Assembly (NCBI RefSeq): GCF_030732065.1
Contig: NZ_JAVBHX010000009.1
Location: forward strand, 116,647-180,646
Direction of reading: 5' to 3'
Source: Oceanimonas aquatica
GTDB lineage: Bacteria > Pseudomonadota > Gammaproteobacteria > Enterobacterales > Aeromonadaceae
Length of the DNA: 64,000 nucleotides
Made by a program: the position numbers and the translations under genes. Shown here piece after piece: positions 28,679 through 38,154 of this stretch. Positions within the stretch are counted from its first letter, which is position 1, and each line of letters begins with the position of its first letter. The notes beneath the pieces were generated by a model. That model was not told the DNA's origin, searched no databases, and saw nothing but the letters and a program-made list of their open reading frames with translations.

Positions 28679-30060
28679 AGCGACTCCAGGAAGGCAATCA
28701 GTTGTTCACGCTCTTCGGCACTGGCGGCCAGCACCCGGTTGCGTGCCGTTTCGGCCTCGCCACCGTGCCAGAGCACGGCTTCCATGGGGGTGCGGGCACG
28801 GCCGTCGTGCAGGTAGCGGGCGGGCTCGCCTGCCACTTCATCGGCATAGCCCAGGCCCCACAGCGGCGGAGTGCGCCATTCGCGAGCGCCGGCGTTAAAC
28901 TCGGGGCGATGATCGGCAAGACCCTCGCCCATGTCGTGCAGCAGCAGATCGGTATAGGGGTAGATTTTCTGCCCGCTCAGGGCCGGACTGGTGTGTGTGC
29001 CTGTGGTGTAAGAGGGGGTATGACAGCCGGCACAGCCCAGGGCCAGGAACAGCTGCTCGCCGGCCTGCACTTGGGGATCGTCCAGGTTGCGCCGGGCGGG
29101 CACCGCCAGGTGCTGGCTGTAGAAGGTGACCGAGTCGAGAATGTCGTCGCTCACCTCGGGCTGGCCGCCGTCCGGGTATTGGCCGCAGGTCTGGTCCGGC
29201 GTGCAGTCGTCGGCGGGTGCCAGGTTGGAGGTCAGCCCCATGTCGCCGGCAAAGGCGCCGGCATTTTGCTGGCGCAGGCTGGGCTGGCCGGCCTTCCAGC
29301 CAAAGCGGCCGATGACCGTTTGCTCGCGGGCCGCGTCCCATACCCGGTTGGCGTAGCCGCGAATGCCGTCATGGTTTTCATCATTCGGATCCTCCCCGGC
29401 CAGTAGGTCGTCCTCACGAATGGCTTCCAGCAGGCCCAGGCCGATCATGGGCGGGGCGATGCGCGCCGAGGTCAGCAGGGCCGAGCCGGGCTCGCCAAAG
29501 CCGGGGTGGTCGATGCTGACATCAGGCCGGCGCAGCTCCACCGTGCTGCCATCGTTAAAGCGCACGGTTTCGGGCGTGTAGCGAATGGCTACCTTGCCTT
29601 CGGGCACGGCGCCGGGAATGGCCATGTCCTGCAGCTGGCCGCCATAGACCGGATGGGGCACCACCCCAAGGGTGCGCAGGTAGGCCTGGTGCTGTTCGCT
29701 CTCGTCGGCGGGAACCGACAGCCGTACCAGCATGCTTACCGCATTGTCGCCGTCAAAGGCGGGGGGGTGGCCGCGGCCATCCTTGATGTGGCAGCTCTGG
29801 CAGGCGTTGGTGTTGAAAAACGGGCCCAGGCCGTCGCGGGCGTCTGTGGTGGCCGGGGCGGCAACCCAGGGGTTACGGAAAAAGCTGTTGCCCACCGAGA
29901 AGTCGAGGCGCTTGTCAAAGCTCAGGTTGGAGGCGGGCATGGAAAAGGCGTTGGCGCCGGTTTTGGTGGTGGTGGTGTCGCCGCCGGGCAGGGCGGGATT
30001 GGCCTGGGCGCTCAGGGCAAAGGCAGCGCAAAACAGCAGACCGGTGAGTCGAAACGACAT
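28675..30060 (-). CDS. di-heme oxidoreductase, DUF1111 family
   Basis: 461 residues with a Sec signal (MSFRLTGLLFCAAFALSAQA). Two c-type heme sites: CQSCH (residues 87-91) and CAGCH in the C-terminal third. The protein resembles the periplasmic di-heme cytochrome peroxidase group; the family is called putative thiol oxidoreductase but its substrate is unknown. The ATGA overlap with the next imelysin gene and 92 bases to the upstream imelysin stop place it in an iron-related operon. A hairpin (30100-30121) lies in that gap. Confidence 0.93.
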   Translation of the reverse strand: MSFRLTGLLFCAAFALSAQANPALPGGDTTTTKTGANAFSMPASNLSFDKRLDFSVGNSFFRNPWVAAPATTDARDGLGPFFNTNACQSCHIKDGRGHPPAFDGDNAVSMLVRLSVPADESEQHQAYLRTLGVVPHPVYGGQLQDMAIPGAVPEGKVAIRYTPETVRFNDGSTVELRRPDVSIDHPGFGEPGSALLTSARIAPPMIGLGLLEAIREDDLLAGEDPNDENHDGIRGYANRVWDAAREQTVIGRFGWKAGQPSLRQQNAGAFAGDMGLTSNLAPADDCTPDQTCGQYPDGGQPEVSDDILDSVTFYSQHLAVPARRNLDDPQVQAGEQLFLALGCAGCHTPSYTTGTHTSPALSGQKIYPYTDLLLHDMGEGLADHRPEFNAGAREWRTPPLWGLGYADEVAGEPARYLHDGRARTPMEAVLWHGGEAETARNRVLAASAEEREQLIAFLESL

Positions 30061-30099
30061 AAGGACTCCAGAGTGAAGGGCAATACGAGCGTTATTGTC

Positions 30100-30121
30100 G
30101 GGACCGGCAACCGCCGGTCCC
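30100..30121 (-). other. intercistronic hairpin in the imelysin operon
   Basis: A perfect 9-bp stem (gggaccggc / gccggtccc) with a 4-base loop, between the first imelysin gene and the DUF1111 gene. On the minus strand no T-run follows, so it is more likely an mRNA-stability or partial-termination element than a full terminator. Confidence 0.55.
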
Positions 30122-30152
30122 TCTTTATTTATTGGTTTTTTATGCTGCGAGA

Positions 30153-31412
30153 TCAGAATTCGTGATCGGCGGTGTCCGGGTTCAGGTTGTTGATGCCCAC
30201 GGTATTGGCGGCCAGCTCAATGGCGCGGGTCTGCTCCACCAGAGCGCTGATGGCGTCGGTGACCAGCTGGTTGCCTTCGGGGTTGTCGGCGGCGATGAGC
30301 TGATCGAAGTGCACCTTGTTGACCTCGGCGGACTGCACCAGCTGATAAACGGCCTGTTCACTGGTGCGGAACTGCTCGCCGATCTGGGTGGCGGCCTGGT
30401 CGTTTTGCTGGGCCACCAGTTGCAGCAGAGACGGGCCCTGCAGGGTGGAACCGTCGGCGCGCTGATAGGTGCCGAACATCAGGTTGCTGATGCCTTTCTC
30501 GTTGTAGTAGTGAGAGTGGTGGGTGTTGTCGGAGAAGCAGTCGTGCTCGTCTTCCACCGAGTTGGCCACCAGAGCCACCTTCATGCGCTCGCCGGCCAGC
30601 TCACCCAGCGACAGCGAGCCCATGCCAAACAGCATGCGGCGCAGGCCTTCTTTCGCCGGCAGGGCAGTGAGTTCGGCGCGGTAGTTGTCCTGGCCCGGCT
30701 GCCACTGGCCCGCCATGTACTGCAGATCGTTGATCAGCAGCTGGCTTGCGGCCTGCAGGTAGTCGCGGCGACGGTCACAGTGGCCGTTGGTGCAGTCGGC
30801 ACCCAGGGCAAAGTCGCTCCAAGCCCGTTCACCGGCGCCGGCACTGGTACCGTTCAGATCCTGCCCCCACAACAGAAATTCAATGGCGTGGTAGCCGGAG
30901 GCCACGTTGGCTTCGGAGCCGGCCAGTTCATTCAGGCTGGCCAGAAGCTCGGGAGTAATGGTGCTCACGTCCAGCAGCTCGCCGCCTACCTGCAATTGCG
31001 TGCTGGCAATGATGTTGGCGGTGGCGCCCGGGTTGCCCAGCTCGTGCTGATAGCCCGGGGCCACGTAGTCGATCAGGCCTTCATCCAGCGGCCAGGCGTT
31101 AAGCTGACCTTCCCAGTCGTCGACCACGGGGTTGCCGAAACGAAACACTTCCGACTGCTGATAGGGCACCCGGGCGGCCAGCCAGGCGGTGCGGGCCTCG
31201 GCCAGGGTTTGCTCACTCGGGTTGGCCAGCAGGGCGGCAATGGCCTGATCCAGGGCCTGGGCGGTGCTGAGCGAGTCGCTGTACACGGCCTGAGCGATGT
31301 CGGCGTAGTGCTCCACCACCTGCTCCTGGGTCACGGCAGGCGTGCTGGTCTGGGCGCAGGCGCTCAGCAGGCCACCGATGGCGGTGGCCAGGGCGAGTTT
31401 CCGGAAGTGCAT
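30153..31412 (-). CDS. imelysin-family iron-regulated protein (IrpA/ICMP-like)
   Basis: 419 residues. Lipoprotein-type signal (MHFRKLALATAIGGLLSAC). The imelysin metal-motif GxHxxE is present as GYHAIEFLLWGQD, with ARVPYQQSEVFRFGNP and a C-terminal helical repeat. The ATG at 31412 is chosen because AAGGAT lies six bases upstream; an ATG at 31430 is in frame but has no ribosome binding site. A Fur-like site lies at 31430-31448. First gene of the imelysin, DUF1111, imelysin, DUF1513 unit, which in other gammaproteobacteria is tied to iron supply. Confidence 0.93.
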   Translation of the reverse strand: MHFRKLALATAIGGLLSACAQTSTPAVTQEQVVEHYADIAQAVYSDSLSTAQALDQAIAALLANPSEQTLAEARTAWLAARVPYQQSEVFRFGNPVVDDWEGQLNAWPLDEGLIDYVAPGYQHELGNPGATANIIASTQLQVGGELLDVSTITPELLASLNELAGSEANVASGYHAIEFLLWGQDLNGTSAGAGERAWSDFALGADCTNGHCDRRRDYLQAASQLLINDLQYMAGQWQPGQDNYRAELTALPAKEGLRRMLFGMGSLSLGELAGERMKVALVANSVEDEHDCFSDNTHHSHYYNEKGISNLMFGTYQRADGSTLQGPSLLQLVAQQNDQAATQIGEQFRTSEQAVYQLVQSAEVNKVHFDQLIAADNPEGNQLVTDAISALVEQTRAIELAANTVGINNLNPDTADHEF

Positions 31413-31429
31413 CTGTTTATCCTTATGCA

Positions 31430-31448
31430 TTTGAGAATCGTTTACATT
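31430..31448. promoter_or_regulatory. candidate Fur box
   Basis: The 19-base site matches the palindromic Fur consensus at about 12 of 18 defined positions; the left half TGAGAAT is nearly perfect and the right half is weak. It lies just upstream of the chosen start of the imelysin operon, overlapping an alternative ATG. Confidence 0.5.
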
Positions 31449-31502
31449 GATGCTGTGATTCTAATGGCATAAAGGACAGGAAAACAATGAAAAAGTGCGG
31501 AC

Positions 31503-31964
31503 TTATTCGGCAATGGGAGCGCAGACCGCCTTAAGCAGGCGCGCGATTTCCTGAGCCGACAGCCCCACCGACAGGCCCCGCTTGCCGCCGGACACCAGTA
31601 CGGTGTCGTGCTCACTGGCAGAAGCGTCGATCACGGTAGTGAGGCGTTTTTTCTGGGCAAAGGGGCTGATGCCGCCCACCTTGAAGCCGGTTAAACGCTC
31701 GGCCTTTTGCGGCGGCATCATTTCCAGCTTTTTCACCCCGGCGGCTTTGGCCAGCCGTTTGAGATTGACCTTGCCCGACGACGGCACCAGCGCCACCACG
31801 GCGCCTTGTTCGCCCTCGGTCAACAGGGTCTTGAACACCCTGGCCAGCGGTACCCCCAGCTGTTCGGCAGCGTGCGCACCAAAGTCGTCCTGGGCCGTGC
31901 AGTCGTACTGATACAGGGTAAAGGCGGCGTTTTGCTTTTCCAGAAACAGAATGGCAGGGGTCAT
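31503..31964 (-). CDS. ybaK: Cys-tRNA(Pro)/Cys-tRNA(Cys) deacylase YbaK
   Basis: 153 residues. Hydrolyses Cys wrongly attached to tRNA(Pro), a trans-editing activity. Family motifs: TPAILFLEKQNAAF at the N-terminus, KVNLKRLAKAAGVKKLEMM, GFKVGGISPFAQKKRLTTVID and VSGGKRGLSVGLS. The start at 31964 matches E. coli YbaK; the frame extends upstream to 32147 only through the intergenic repeat region. Single gene, downstream of ppc on the same strand. Confidence 0.95.
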   Translation of the reverse strand: MTPAILFLEKQNAAFTLYQYDCTAQDDFGAHAAEQLGVPLARVFKTLLTEGEQGAVVALVPSSGKVNLKRLAKAAGVKKLEMMPPQKAERLTGFKVGGISPFAQKKRLTTVIDASASEHDTVLVSGGKRGLSVGLSAQEIARLLKAVCAPIAE

Positions 31965-32064
31965 GGTGGAAGTCCGGTGATATTGAGAGATATGCAGATA
32001 ACGGCGGGGAGTGGGAAGGGTGAATGACGGGGCTGGGCTGGGGAAATGGCAAATGCTTTTTTGA

Positions 32065-32166
32065 AGCGCCTGCGGCGCTAATGCAGGCTGGCAGCCTGCG
32101 CTCCACCGGATCGTGCCGTATTTGGAGCGCGGGCAGCCTGCCCGCATATTGCCGCTGAAGCGGCAA
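32065..32166. repeat. chain of five inverted repeats (structured intergenic element)
   Basis: Perfect stems: agcgcc-tgc-ggcgct (32065-32079), gcaggct-ggc-agcctgc (32083-32099), gcgctcca with tggagcgc (32098-32105/32123-32130), gcgggca-gcc-tgcccgc (32129-32145) and ttgccgc-tgaa-gcggcaa (32149-32166). No reading frame is supported. It resembles dispersed REP-type intergenic elements, and lies between ybaK and ppc. Confidence 0.75.
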
Positions 32167-32206
32167 CCTGTAACTCGGTTTGATACCGGACTGCTTACAC
32201 CCGGCG

Positions 32207-34828
32207 TCAGCCGGTGTTTCGCATACCGGCGGCGATGCCGGCGATGGTGACCATCAGTGCCTGATCCAGCACCGGGTGAATGTCACCCTGCTCCCGGGAG
32301 CGCTTGAGCAGCTCGGCCTGCAGCACGTTGAGCGGATCCGTGTAAGGGTTGCGCAGCTTGATGGACTCCTTGATCCAGGGCTCCTTGGACAGCAACTCAG
32401 CTTCCTCCTTCAGTTGCAGCACCAGGCTGGTGCTGGCGCGCAGTTCGTCCCGCAGTTGCTTGCCCAGGCCTTTAAGTTTTTCCGGTACCAGCACGCTGTC
32501 GTAGTAGGCGGCCAGGCCCAGGTCGGCCTTGAGGAAAACCATTTCCAGCATGTCGAGACGGGCACAGAAGAAGGGCCAGCCCCGGCTCATGGCACGCAGG
32601 GTAGCTTCGTGACCATCTTCCATGACTTTCTCCAGTCCCTTGTGGGCGCCCAGCCAGGCGGGCAGCATCAGCCGGTTTTGGGTCCAGGCAAAGATCCAGG
32701 GAATGGCGCGCAGGCTTTCCACCCCGCCGTTGGGCTTGCGTTTGGCCGGGCGGGAGCCCAGGGGCAGCTTGCCCAGCTCCAGCTCGGGGGTGGCGGCGCG
32801 GAAATAGGGCACAAAGTTGGGCTCACCGCGAATAAGCGAACGGTAATGGGCGCAGGATACTTCGGCCATGGTGTTCATCAGCTCGCGCCATTCGGGCTCG
32901 GGCTCGGGGGGGGGCAGCAGGTTGGCTTCCAGCACCGCACTGGCATAGAGCGCCAGGCTGTCGATGGCCACCTGAGGCAGGCCGAACTTGAACCGAATCA
33001 TCTCGCCCTGCTCGGTGACCCGCAGCCCCCCAAGGGTGGAGCCGGGAGGCTGCGCCAGAATGGCCTGGCGGGCCGGACCGCCGCCCCGGCCCAGGCTGCC
33101 ACCGCGGCCGTGGAACAGGGTGAGGGTGACCTTTTCACGCTCGCTGATGGCCACCAGTTTTTCCATGGCGCTGTACTGGGCCCAGCCGGCGGCGAGCATG
33201 CCCGCGTCCTTGGCCGAGTCGGAGTAGCCGATCATCACGTACTGCCGGCCCTGCATATAGCCCCGGTACCAGGGCAGTTGGTACAGCCGCTCAATCACGG
33301 CGGCACCGTGGTTGAGATCGTCCAGGGTTTCAAACAGCGGCGCCACCGGCATGGGGAAGTCGACGCCACTTTCTTTCAGCAGCAGCTGCACCGCCAGCAC
33401 GTCCGACGGCTCACCGGCCATGGAGATGATATAGATACCAAAGGCATCCCGCGGGTGACGGGCGATCACGCCACAGGTGTCGAGCACTTCCCGCGTGTCG
33501 TCGGACGGTTGCCACTGACGGGGCAGCAGCGGACGGCGGGAGTTGAGCTCGTTGAGCAAAAACGCCTGCTTGTCGGCCTCGCTCCATTCGGCGTAGTCGC
33601 CCAGTCCCAGATAGCGGGTGATCTCCGCCAGCGCCTGGGTATGGCGCTCGCCATCCTGACGAATGTCCAGCTTGAGCAGGTGAATGCCAAAACAGGCCAC
33701 CTTGCGGATCACGTCCAGCAGCAGGCCGTCGGCAATCTTGCCCAGGCCGCATTGCTGCAGTGAGCGGTAACACAGCTCCAGGGGCTGGCGCAGCTGCTCG
33801 GTGTGGGTGATCAGATCCCGGGCATCGGTCTTCTGACCCTGCACTTTGGCATTGAGGTAGAGCAGGGTTTCCCGCAGATCTTCCCGCAGCCGTCGCAGTA
33901 CCGCCCGGTAGGGCTCATCGCTGTCGCCGCTGGCGGCGCGCAGCTCGGTGCTGGCCTCGGACATGGACAACTCCGACACCAGCTCCTGAATGTCGTTATG
34001 AAACAGCGAGCTGGCCATCCAGCGGCCCAGCAGCAGCACTTCCTCGGTCACCCTGGCGGTGACGAAGGGGTTGCCGTCCCGGTCGCCGCCCATCCAGGAA
34101 GTAAAGCGCACCGGAGCCGCGTCCAGCGGCAGGCGCTCACCCAGTTCGCTTTCCAGGCGCTGGTCGAGCTGGCGCAAAAAGCGGGGCAGGGCGGGCCAGA
34201 GGCTGTTTTCAATAACCGCAAAGCCCCACTTGGCCTCATCCACCGGAGTGGGGCGCTGGGCGCGGATTTCGTTGCTGTGCCAGGCTTGGGTGATCAGCTG
34301 ATCCACCCGGGCCAGCAGATCGGCCTTTTCCGTTTCAGGCAGATCCAGCTCCAGGGCCGCCAGACAGTCGTTCAGCTGCACATGCTTGTGAATAAAGGTA
34401 CGGCGGGTCACCTCGGTGGGATGAGCGGTGAGAACCAGATCGATGTCGAGGGACGCTACGGCCTCGCGAATGGCGGCTTCGCCGACCTGGGCGCCTTTCA
34501 GCCGTTCAAACACCTGATCGAGGGGATTGGGGCCGGCGTCCTGACGATAGCCCCGGGAGATGGTGTGAAACTGCTCGGCCACGTTGGCCAGGTTAAGAAA
34601 CTGACTAAAGGCGCGGGCCACCGGCAGCAGCTCGTCGTCACTCAGCTGTTTGAGGATGGTCAGCAACTGTTGCTGATCCTCGTCGTTGCCCTGGCGGGCC
34701 GACTTGGCCAGCTGGCGAATGGTTTCTATCTTGTCGAGAAAGGCCTGTCCGTGATGATCCCGAATGGCATCGCCCAGCAACTGCCCCAGCAGGCCAACAT
34801 TGGCCCTGAGTGCCGCATGATTATCCAT
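32207..34828 (-). CDS. ppc: phosphoenolpyruvate carboxylase
   Basis: 873 residues, the bacterial length. Fixes bicarbonate onto PEP to give oxaloacetate, refilling the citric acid cycle. Catalytic motifs: [14 protein letters not shown] with the essential His, [36 protein letters not shown] with the mobile glycine loop, and the C-terminal RNTG. Single gene. Upstream (34829-34940) is AT-rich and separates it from argE on the same strand. No signal peptide; cytoplasmic. With pckA in this window it forms the reversible PEP/oxaloacetate node. Confidence 0.98.
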   Translation of the reverse strand: MDNHAALRANVGLLGQLLGDAIRDHHGQAFLDKIETIRQLAKSARQGNDEDQQQLLTILKQLSDDELLPVARAFSQFLNLANVAEQFHTISRGYRQDAGPNPLDQVFERLKGAQVGEAAIREAVASLDIDLVLTAHPTEVTRRTFIHKHVQLNDCLAALELDLPETEKADLLARVDQLITQAWHSNEIRAQRPTPVDEAKWGFAVIENSLWPALPRFLRQLDQRLESELGERLPLDAAPVRFTSWMGGDRDGNPFVTARVTEEVLLLGRWMASSLFHNDIQELVSELSMSEASTELRAASGDSDEPYRAVLRRLREDLRETLLYLNAKVQGQKTDARDLITHTEQLRQPLELCYRSLQQCGLGKIADGLLLDVIRKVACFGIHLLKLDIRQDGERHTQALAEITRYLGLGDYAEWSEADKQAFLLNELNSRRPLLPRQWQPSDDTREVLDTCGVIARHPRDAFGIYIISMAGEPSDVLAVQLLLKESGVDFPMPVAPLFETLDDLNHGAAVIERLYQLPWYRGYMQGRQYVMIGYSDSAKDAGMLAAGWAQYSAMEKLVAISEREKVTLTLFHGRGGSLGRGGGPARQAILAQPPGSTLGGLRVTEQGEMIRFKFGLPQVAIDSLALYASAVLEANLLPPPEPEPEWRELMNTMAEVSCAHYRSLIRGEPNFVPYFRAATPELELGKLPLGSRPAKRKPNGGVESLRAIPWIFAWTQNRLMLPAWLGAHKGLEKVMEDGHEATLRAMSRGWPFFCARLDMLEMVFLKADLGLAAYYDSVLVPEKLKGLGKQLRDELRASTSLVLQLKEEAELLSKEPWIKESIKLRNPYTDPLNVLQAELLKRSREQGDIHPVLDQALMVTIAGIAAGMRNTG

Positions 34829-34940
34829 ATCTGCCTCTTTTGTCAGTTTATTACAAAATAGTCACGTTTCCGCGTTCCATTCAGCCAGCTTTCCCCAATA
34901 CGGTCAATCCTTCCACCCGTTTGACTTCACATTTTGTAAT

Positions 34941-36092
34941 TTAATTACTTAAACAGAAGCGGCTCACCAGGCGTTGCAGCACGTCCACCGTGGGTTTGAC
35001 GAAGGACAGATCCAGGTATTCGTCGGGCTGGTGGGCCTGAGCGATGTGGCCCGGGCCGAGCACGATGGTCTGGCAGCCCAGCTCGTTGATAAAGGGCGCC
35101 TCGGTGCAGTAGTTGACCGCTTCCGCCGGGTTGCCGGTCAGTTCGGCGGCGGCACGGACCAGCTCGGCGTCGGGATCGGTGCCGTAGGGCGGAATGGGTT
35201 CATGCAGGTGGGTCAGCTCCAGGGCATCGGGATACTGCTCCCTGATGGGGGCCAGGGCGTGGTGCAGCAGGCCCAGCAGTTCGTCGGGGCCCACGCCGGG
35301 AATGGGGCGCATGTCGAAGTGCAGCTCGCAGCAGGCACAGATGCGGTTGGGACTGTCGCCGCCGTGAATATGGCCCAGGTTGAGAGTGGGCTGGGGCACC
35401 TTGAAGTGGGGGTTGGCGTATTTCTCTTTCAGCTGGCGCTGCAGATCAATCAGCCTCGCCATCACCTGGTTCATGATTTCCAGGGCATTGACGCCATTGG
35501 CGGGATCGGAACTGTGGCCGCTTTTGCCGGTGACCCGAATGGCTTCCGACATGTGACCCTTGTGCATCATCACCGGCACCAGCCCGGTGGGCTCGCCAAT
35601 CACCGCGTAGTCGGGCTTGATGGCCATGGCACTGGCAATGGCACGGGCGCCGGCCATGGTGGTTTCCTCGTCGGCGGTAGCCAGAATGCGAATGGGCTTG
35701 TCGAGCTTGCTTAAGTCCATATCCTTCAGGGCTTCCACAATAAAGGCAAAGAAGCCCTTCATGTCGATGGTGCCCAGACCATAGATGCGGTCGCCTTCTT
35801 CGGTGAGCTTGAAGGGGTCCTTGTTCCAGCGGCCCGGATCAAAGGGCACGGTATCGGTATGACCGGCCAGCAGCAGGCCACCGTCGCCTTCGCCTTTGGT
35901 GGCCAGCAGGTTGAATTTGCCGGGCAGGTCGGGCAGCTCGGTCACTTCCACGTCAAAGCCCAGCTGGCTGAACCAGTCGGCCAGCAGGCGAATCACCTGC
36001 TCGTTGCTCTGATCCCAGATGCTTTCGGTGCTGCTGATGGAAGGCAGGGCGATGATGTTGCGGTACATGTCCAGCAGGTTGAGAGTTGCCAT
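34941..36092 (-). CDS. argE: acetylornithine deacetylase
   Basis: 383 residues, M20 metallopeptidase family. Converts N-acetylornithine to ornithine. The metal-binding motifs [12 protein letters not shown] and [12 protein letters not shown] (catalytic Glu pair) and [29 protein letters not shown] are visible. GGAGG lies just before the ATG at 36092; an upstream in-frame start at 36128 would overlap the ARG boxes. Divergent from argCBFGH over a tandem ARG box, as in E. coli. Its presence means that this organism makes ornithine by deacetylation, at least in part. Confidence 0.96.
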   Translation of the reverse strand: MATLNLLDMYRNIIALPSISSTESIWDQSNEQVIRLLADWFSQLGFDVEVTELPDLPGKFNLLATKGEGDGGLLLAGHTDTVPFDPGRWNKDPFKLTEEGDRIYGLGTIDMKGFFAFIVEALKDMDLSKLDKPIRILATADEETTMAGARAIASAMAIKPDYAVIGEPTGLVPVMMHKGHMSEAIRVTGKSGHSSDPANGVNALEIMNQVMARLIDLQRQLKEKYANPHFKVPQPTLNLGHIHGGDSPNRICACCELHFDMRPIPGVGPDELLGLLHHALAPIREQYPDALELTHLHEPIPPYGTDPDAELVRAAAELTGNPAEAVNYCTEAPFINELGCQTIVLGPGHIAQAHQPDEYLDLSFVKPTVDVLQRLVSRFCLSN

Positions 36093-36111
36093 GGATCCTC
36101 CGTTGAAAAGC

Positions 36112-36150
36112 GTCCAATTTAAATTCAATACAATTGCATAAATATGTTTT
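36112..36150. promoter_or_regulatory. tandem ARG boxes (ArgR operator)
   Basis: Two 18-bp boxes, centred at 36120.5 and 36141.5, are spaced 21 bp centre to centre as for ArgR hexamers. Against the core TGAATwwwwATTCA the first matches 12 of 14 positions and the second 10 of 14. They lie between divergent argE and argC. Confidence 0.75.
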
Positions 36151-36339
36151 TGTTGCTAGTCTGCCACTCTGTCATTATTCGGTAAACAGCGGTTGCAGGC
36201 GGCCTTGCAGTAACCCTCTCACCTTGTGGTGAAGGCAGCCCGCGCAACACTTTGCCTCAGGGTGACACAGGCCCTGCAAACACGCTAGGCTGATGCCTGC
36301 TTATTTATAACAAGCTGAATCGAGACTACGGACGCGACC

Positions 36340-37353
36340 ATGTTGAAAGCTGCAATCATAGGTGCCAGCGGTTATACCGGCGCCGAGCTGGCCGGACTGA
36401 TCCTCGGCCACCCCCATCTGGAACTGGCCGGACTTTATGTGTCCGAGGGCAGCCAGGATGCCCACAAGCCCTTTGCCAGCCTGCACCCGCGTTGGCGTGG
36501 CGTGATTGATGCCCCGTTGCTGCCGCTGGATGACGAGGCCCTGAGCCGCATTCACACCCAAGCCGATCTGGTGCTGCTGGCTACCGCCCATGAAGTAAGC
36601 CACGATCTGGCGCCGGGTTTTCTGGCCAAGGGCCTGCCGGTATTTGACCTGTCCGGCGCCTTTCGCGTGCCGGGCGAGGGCTTTTACGAGCAGTTCTATG
36701 GTTTTGCCCATCAGCACGCCGACTGGCTGGCCGGTGCCGCCTACGGTCTGGCGGAGTGGAATCAGGAAGCCATCAAGGCGGCTCAGCTGATTGCCGTGCC
36801 CGGCTGCTACCCGACTGCCTCACTGAGCGCACTCAAGCCGCTGGAGCAGGCCGGTCTGATTGCCGATGGCAACCGCCCCATTATCAGCGCCGTGTCCGGG
36901 GTCAGCGGTGCCGGTCGCAAGGCAAGCATGGCTAACAGCTTCTGTGAGGTCAGCCTCAAGCCCTACGGCGTATTCAGCCACCGTCATCAGCCCGAGATCA
37001 GCCATCACCTGGGCACCCAGGTGGTGTTCCAGCCCCATCTGGGCAACTTTATTCGCGGCATTCTGGCGACCATTTATGTGCAGCTGAAAGACGGCGTGAC
37101 CGACGAGCAGATCGCCGCCGCCTATCACCAGGCCTACGACGGTCAGAAGATCGTTCGCCTGGCCGGGCAGTGGCCCCAGATTAACGACGTGGCCGGCACG
37201 CCGTTCTGTGATCTGCACTGGAGCCGGGACGGCGACCAGCTGATCGTGGTGTCGGCCATCGACAACCTGCTGAAGGGCGCCGCCAGTCAGGCCATTCAGT
37301 GCATCAACATTCATCAGGGATTCTCGCCGCTGGCGGGTCTGGTCAAGGAGTAA
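36340..37353 (+). CDS. argC: N-acetyl-gamma-glutamyl-phosphate reductase
   Basis: 337 residues. NADPH-dependent reduction of N-acetylglutamyl phosphate to the semialdehyde. The N-terminal dinucleotide motif [10 protein letters not shown] (residues 8-17) and the active-site Cys in AVPGCYPTA (Cys156) are clear. First gene of argCBFGH; argB starts six bases after its stop. A leader of roughly 190 bases separates it from the ARG boxes. Confidence 0.97.
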   Translation: MLKAAIIGASGYTGAELAGLILGHPHLELAGLYVSEGSQDAHKPFASLHPRWRGVIDAPLLPLDDEALSRIHTQADLVLLATAHEVSHDLAPGFLAKGLPVFDLSGAFRVPGEGFYEQFYGFAHQHADWLAGAAYGLAEWNQEAIKAAQLIAVPGCYPTASLSALKPLEQAGLIADGNRPIISAVSGVSGAGRKASMANSFCEVSLKPYGVFSHRHQPEISHHLGTQVVFQPHLGNFIRGILATIYVQLKDGVTDEQIAAAYHQAYDGQKIVRLAGQWPQINDVAGTPFCDLHWSRDGDQLIVVSAIDNLLKGAASQAIQCINIHQGFSPLAGLVKE

Positions 37354-37359
37354 CAAACC

Positions 37360-38145
37360 ATGTCTGAGCAACAACCGCTGGTGGTCAAGCTGGGTGGCAC
37401 CCTGCTGGAAAGCGACAAGGCGCTGGAAGCGCTGTTTTCCACCCTCAAGGCTTTTGTGAACGAGTCCAATCGTCCGCTGGTGCTGGTGCACGGCGGTGGC
37501 GTGCTGGTAGACAACCAGCTCAAGGCCATGGGTCTGACCTCCACCAAGAAAAACGGTCTGCGGGTGACCCCGTTCGAGCAGATTCCGGTGATTGCCGGCG
37601 CCCTGGCCGGCACCGCCAACAAGCTGCTGCTGGCCCAGGCCATTGCCCATGAGATCCCCTCTGTCGGCTTGTGCCTGGGTGACGGTGGCCTGTGCCGGGT
37701 CAGCCAGCTGGATCCCGAGCTGGGAGCCGTGGGTCAGATTGAAGGCGGCGACGGCGCCCTGGTGAGCTTGTTGCTGGCCGGCGGTTTTCTGCCTATCGTC
37801 AGCTCCATCGGCGTGACCTTTGACGGCAAGCTGATGAACGTAAACGCCGACCAGGCCGCTACCGCCATCGCCGAAATTCTCGATGCCGAGCTGGTGATGC
37901 TGTCCGACGTCAGCGGTATTCTCGACGGCAAGGGCCAGCGCATTGCTCACCTGACCGAGACTGAAGCCTTTGAGCTGATGGAAAAGAACATCATCAAGGA
38001 CGGCATGGCGGTCAAGGTGAAGGCGGCGCTCAAGGCCACCAAAACCCTGGGCAAGCCGGTGGCCGTGGGCAGCTGGCGCTACCCGGAGCAGCTGCTGACG
38101 CTGCTGGCCGGTGAATCCGAGCACGGCACCCGTATTTCTCATTAA
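37360..38145 (+). CDS. argB: acetylglutamate kinase
   Basis: 261 residues. Phosphorylates N-acetylglutamate with ATP, the second step of arginine synthesis. Motifs: [11 protein letters not shown] at the N-terminus, [19 protein letters not shown], and [30 protein letters not shown]. The short N-terminus without an extra helix is the arginine-insensitive (E. coli) type rather than the arginine-inhibited hexameric type. Nine bases separate it from argF. Confidence 0.97.
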   Translation: MSEQQPLVVKLGGTLLESDKALEALFSTLKAFVNESNRPLVLVHGGGVLVDNQLKAMGLTSTKKNGLRVTPFEQIPVIAGALAGTANKLLLAQAIAHEIPSVGLCLGDGGLCRVSQLDPELGAVGQIEGGDGALVSLLLAGGFLPIVSSIGVTFDGKLMNVNADQAATAIAEILDAELVMLSDVSGILDGKGQRIAHLTETEAFELMEKNIIKDGMAVKVKAALKATKTLGKPVAVGSWRYPEQLLTLLAGESEHGTRISH

Positions 38146-38154
38146 GGAAGCCCC

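Noticed and set aside
30100..30140. Hairpin followed by T-rich text on plus, read as a plus-strand terminator.
   Set aside because: There is no plus-strand gene upstream; both flanking genes are on the minus strand.
31965..32147. Upstream extension of ybaK.
   Set aside because: It is translated from the inverted-repeat element and is absent from the YbaK family.
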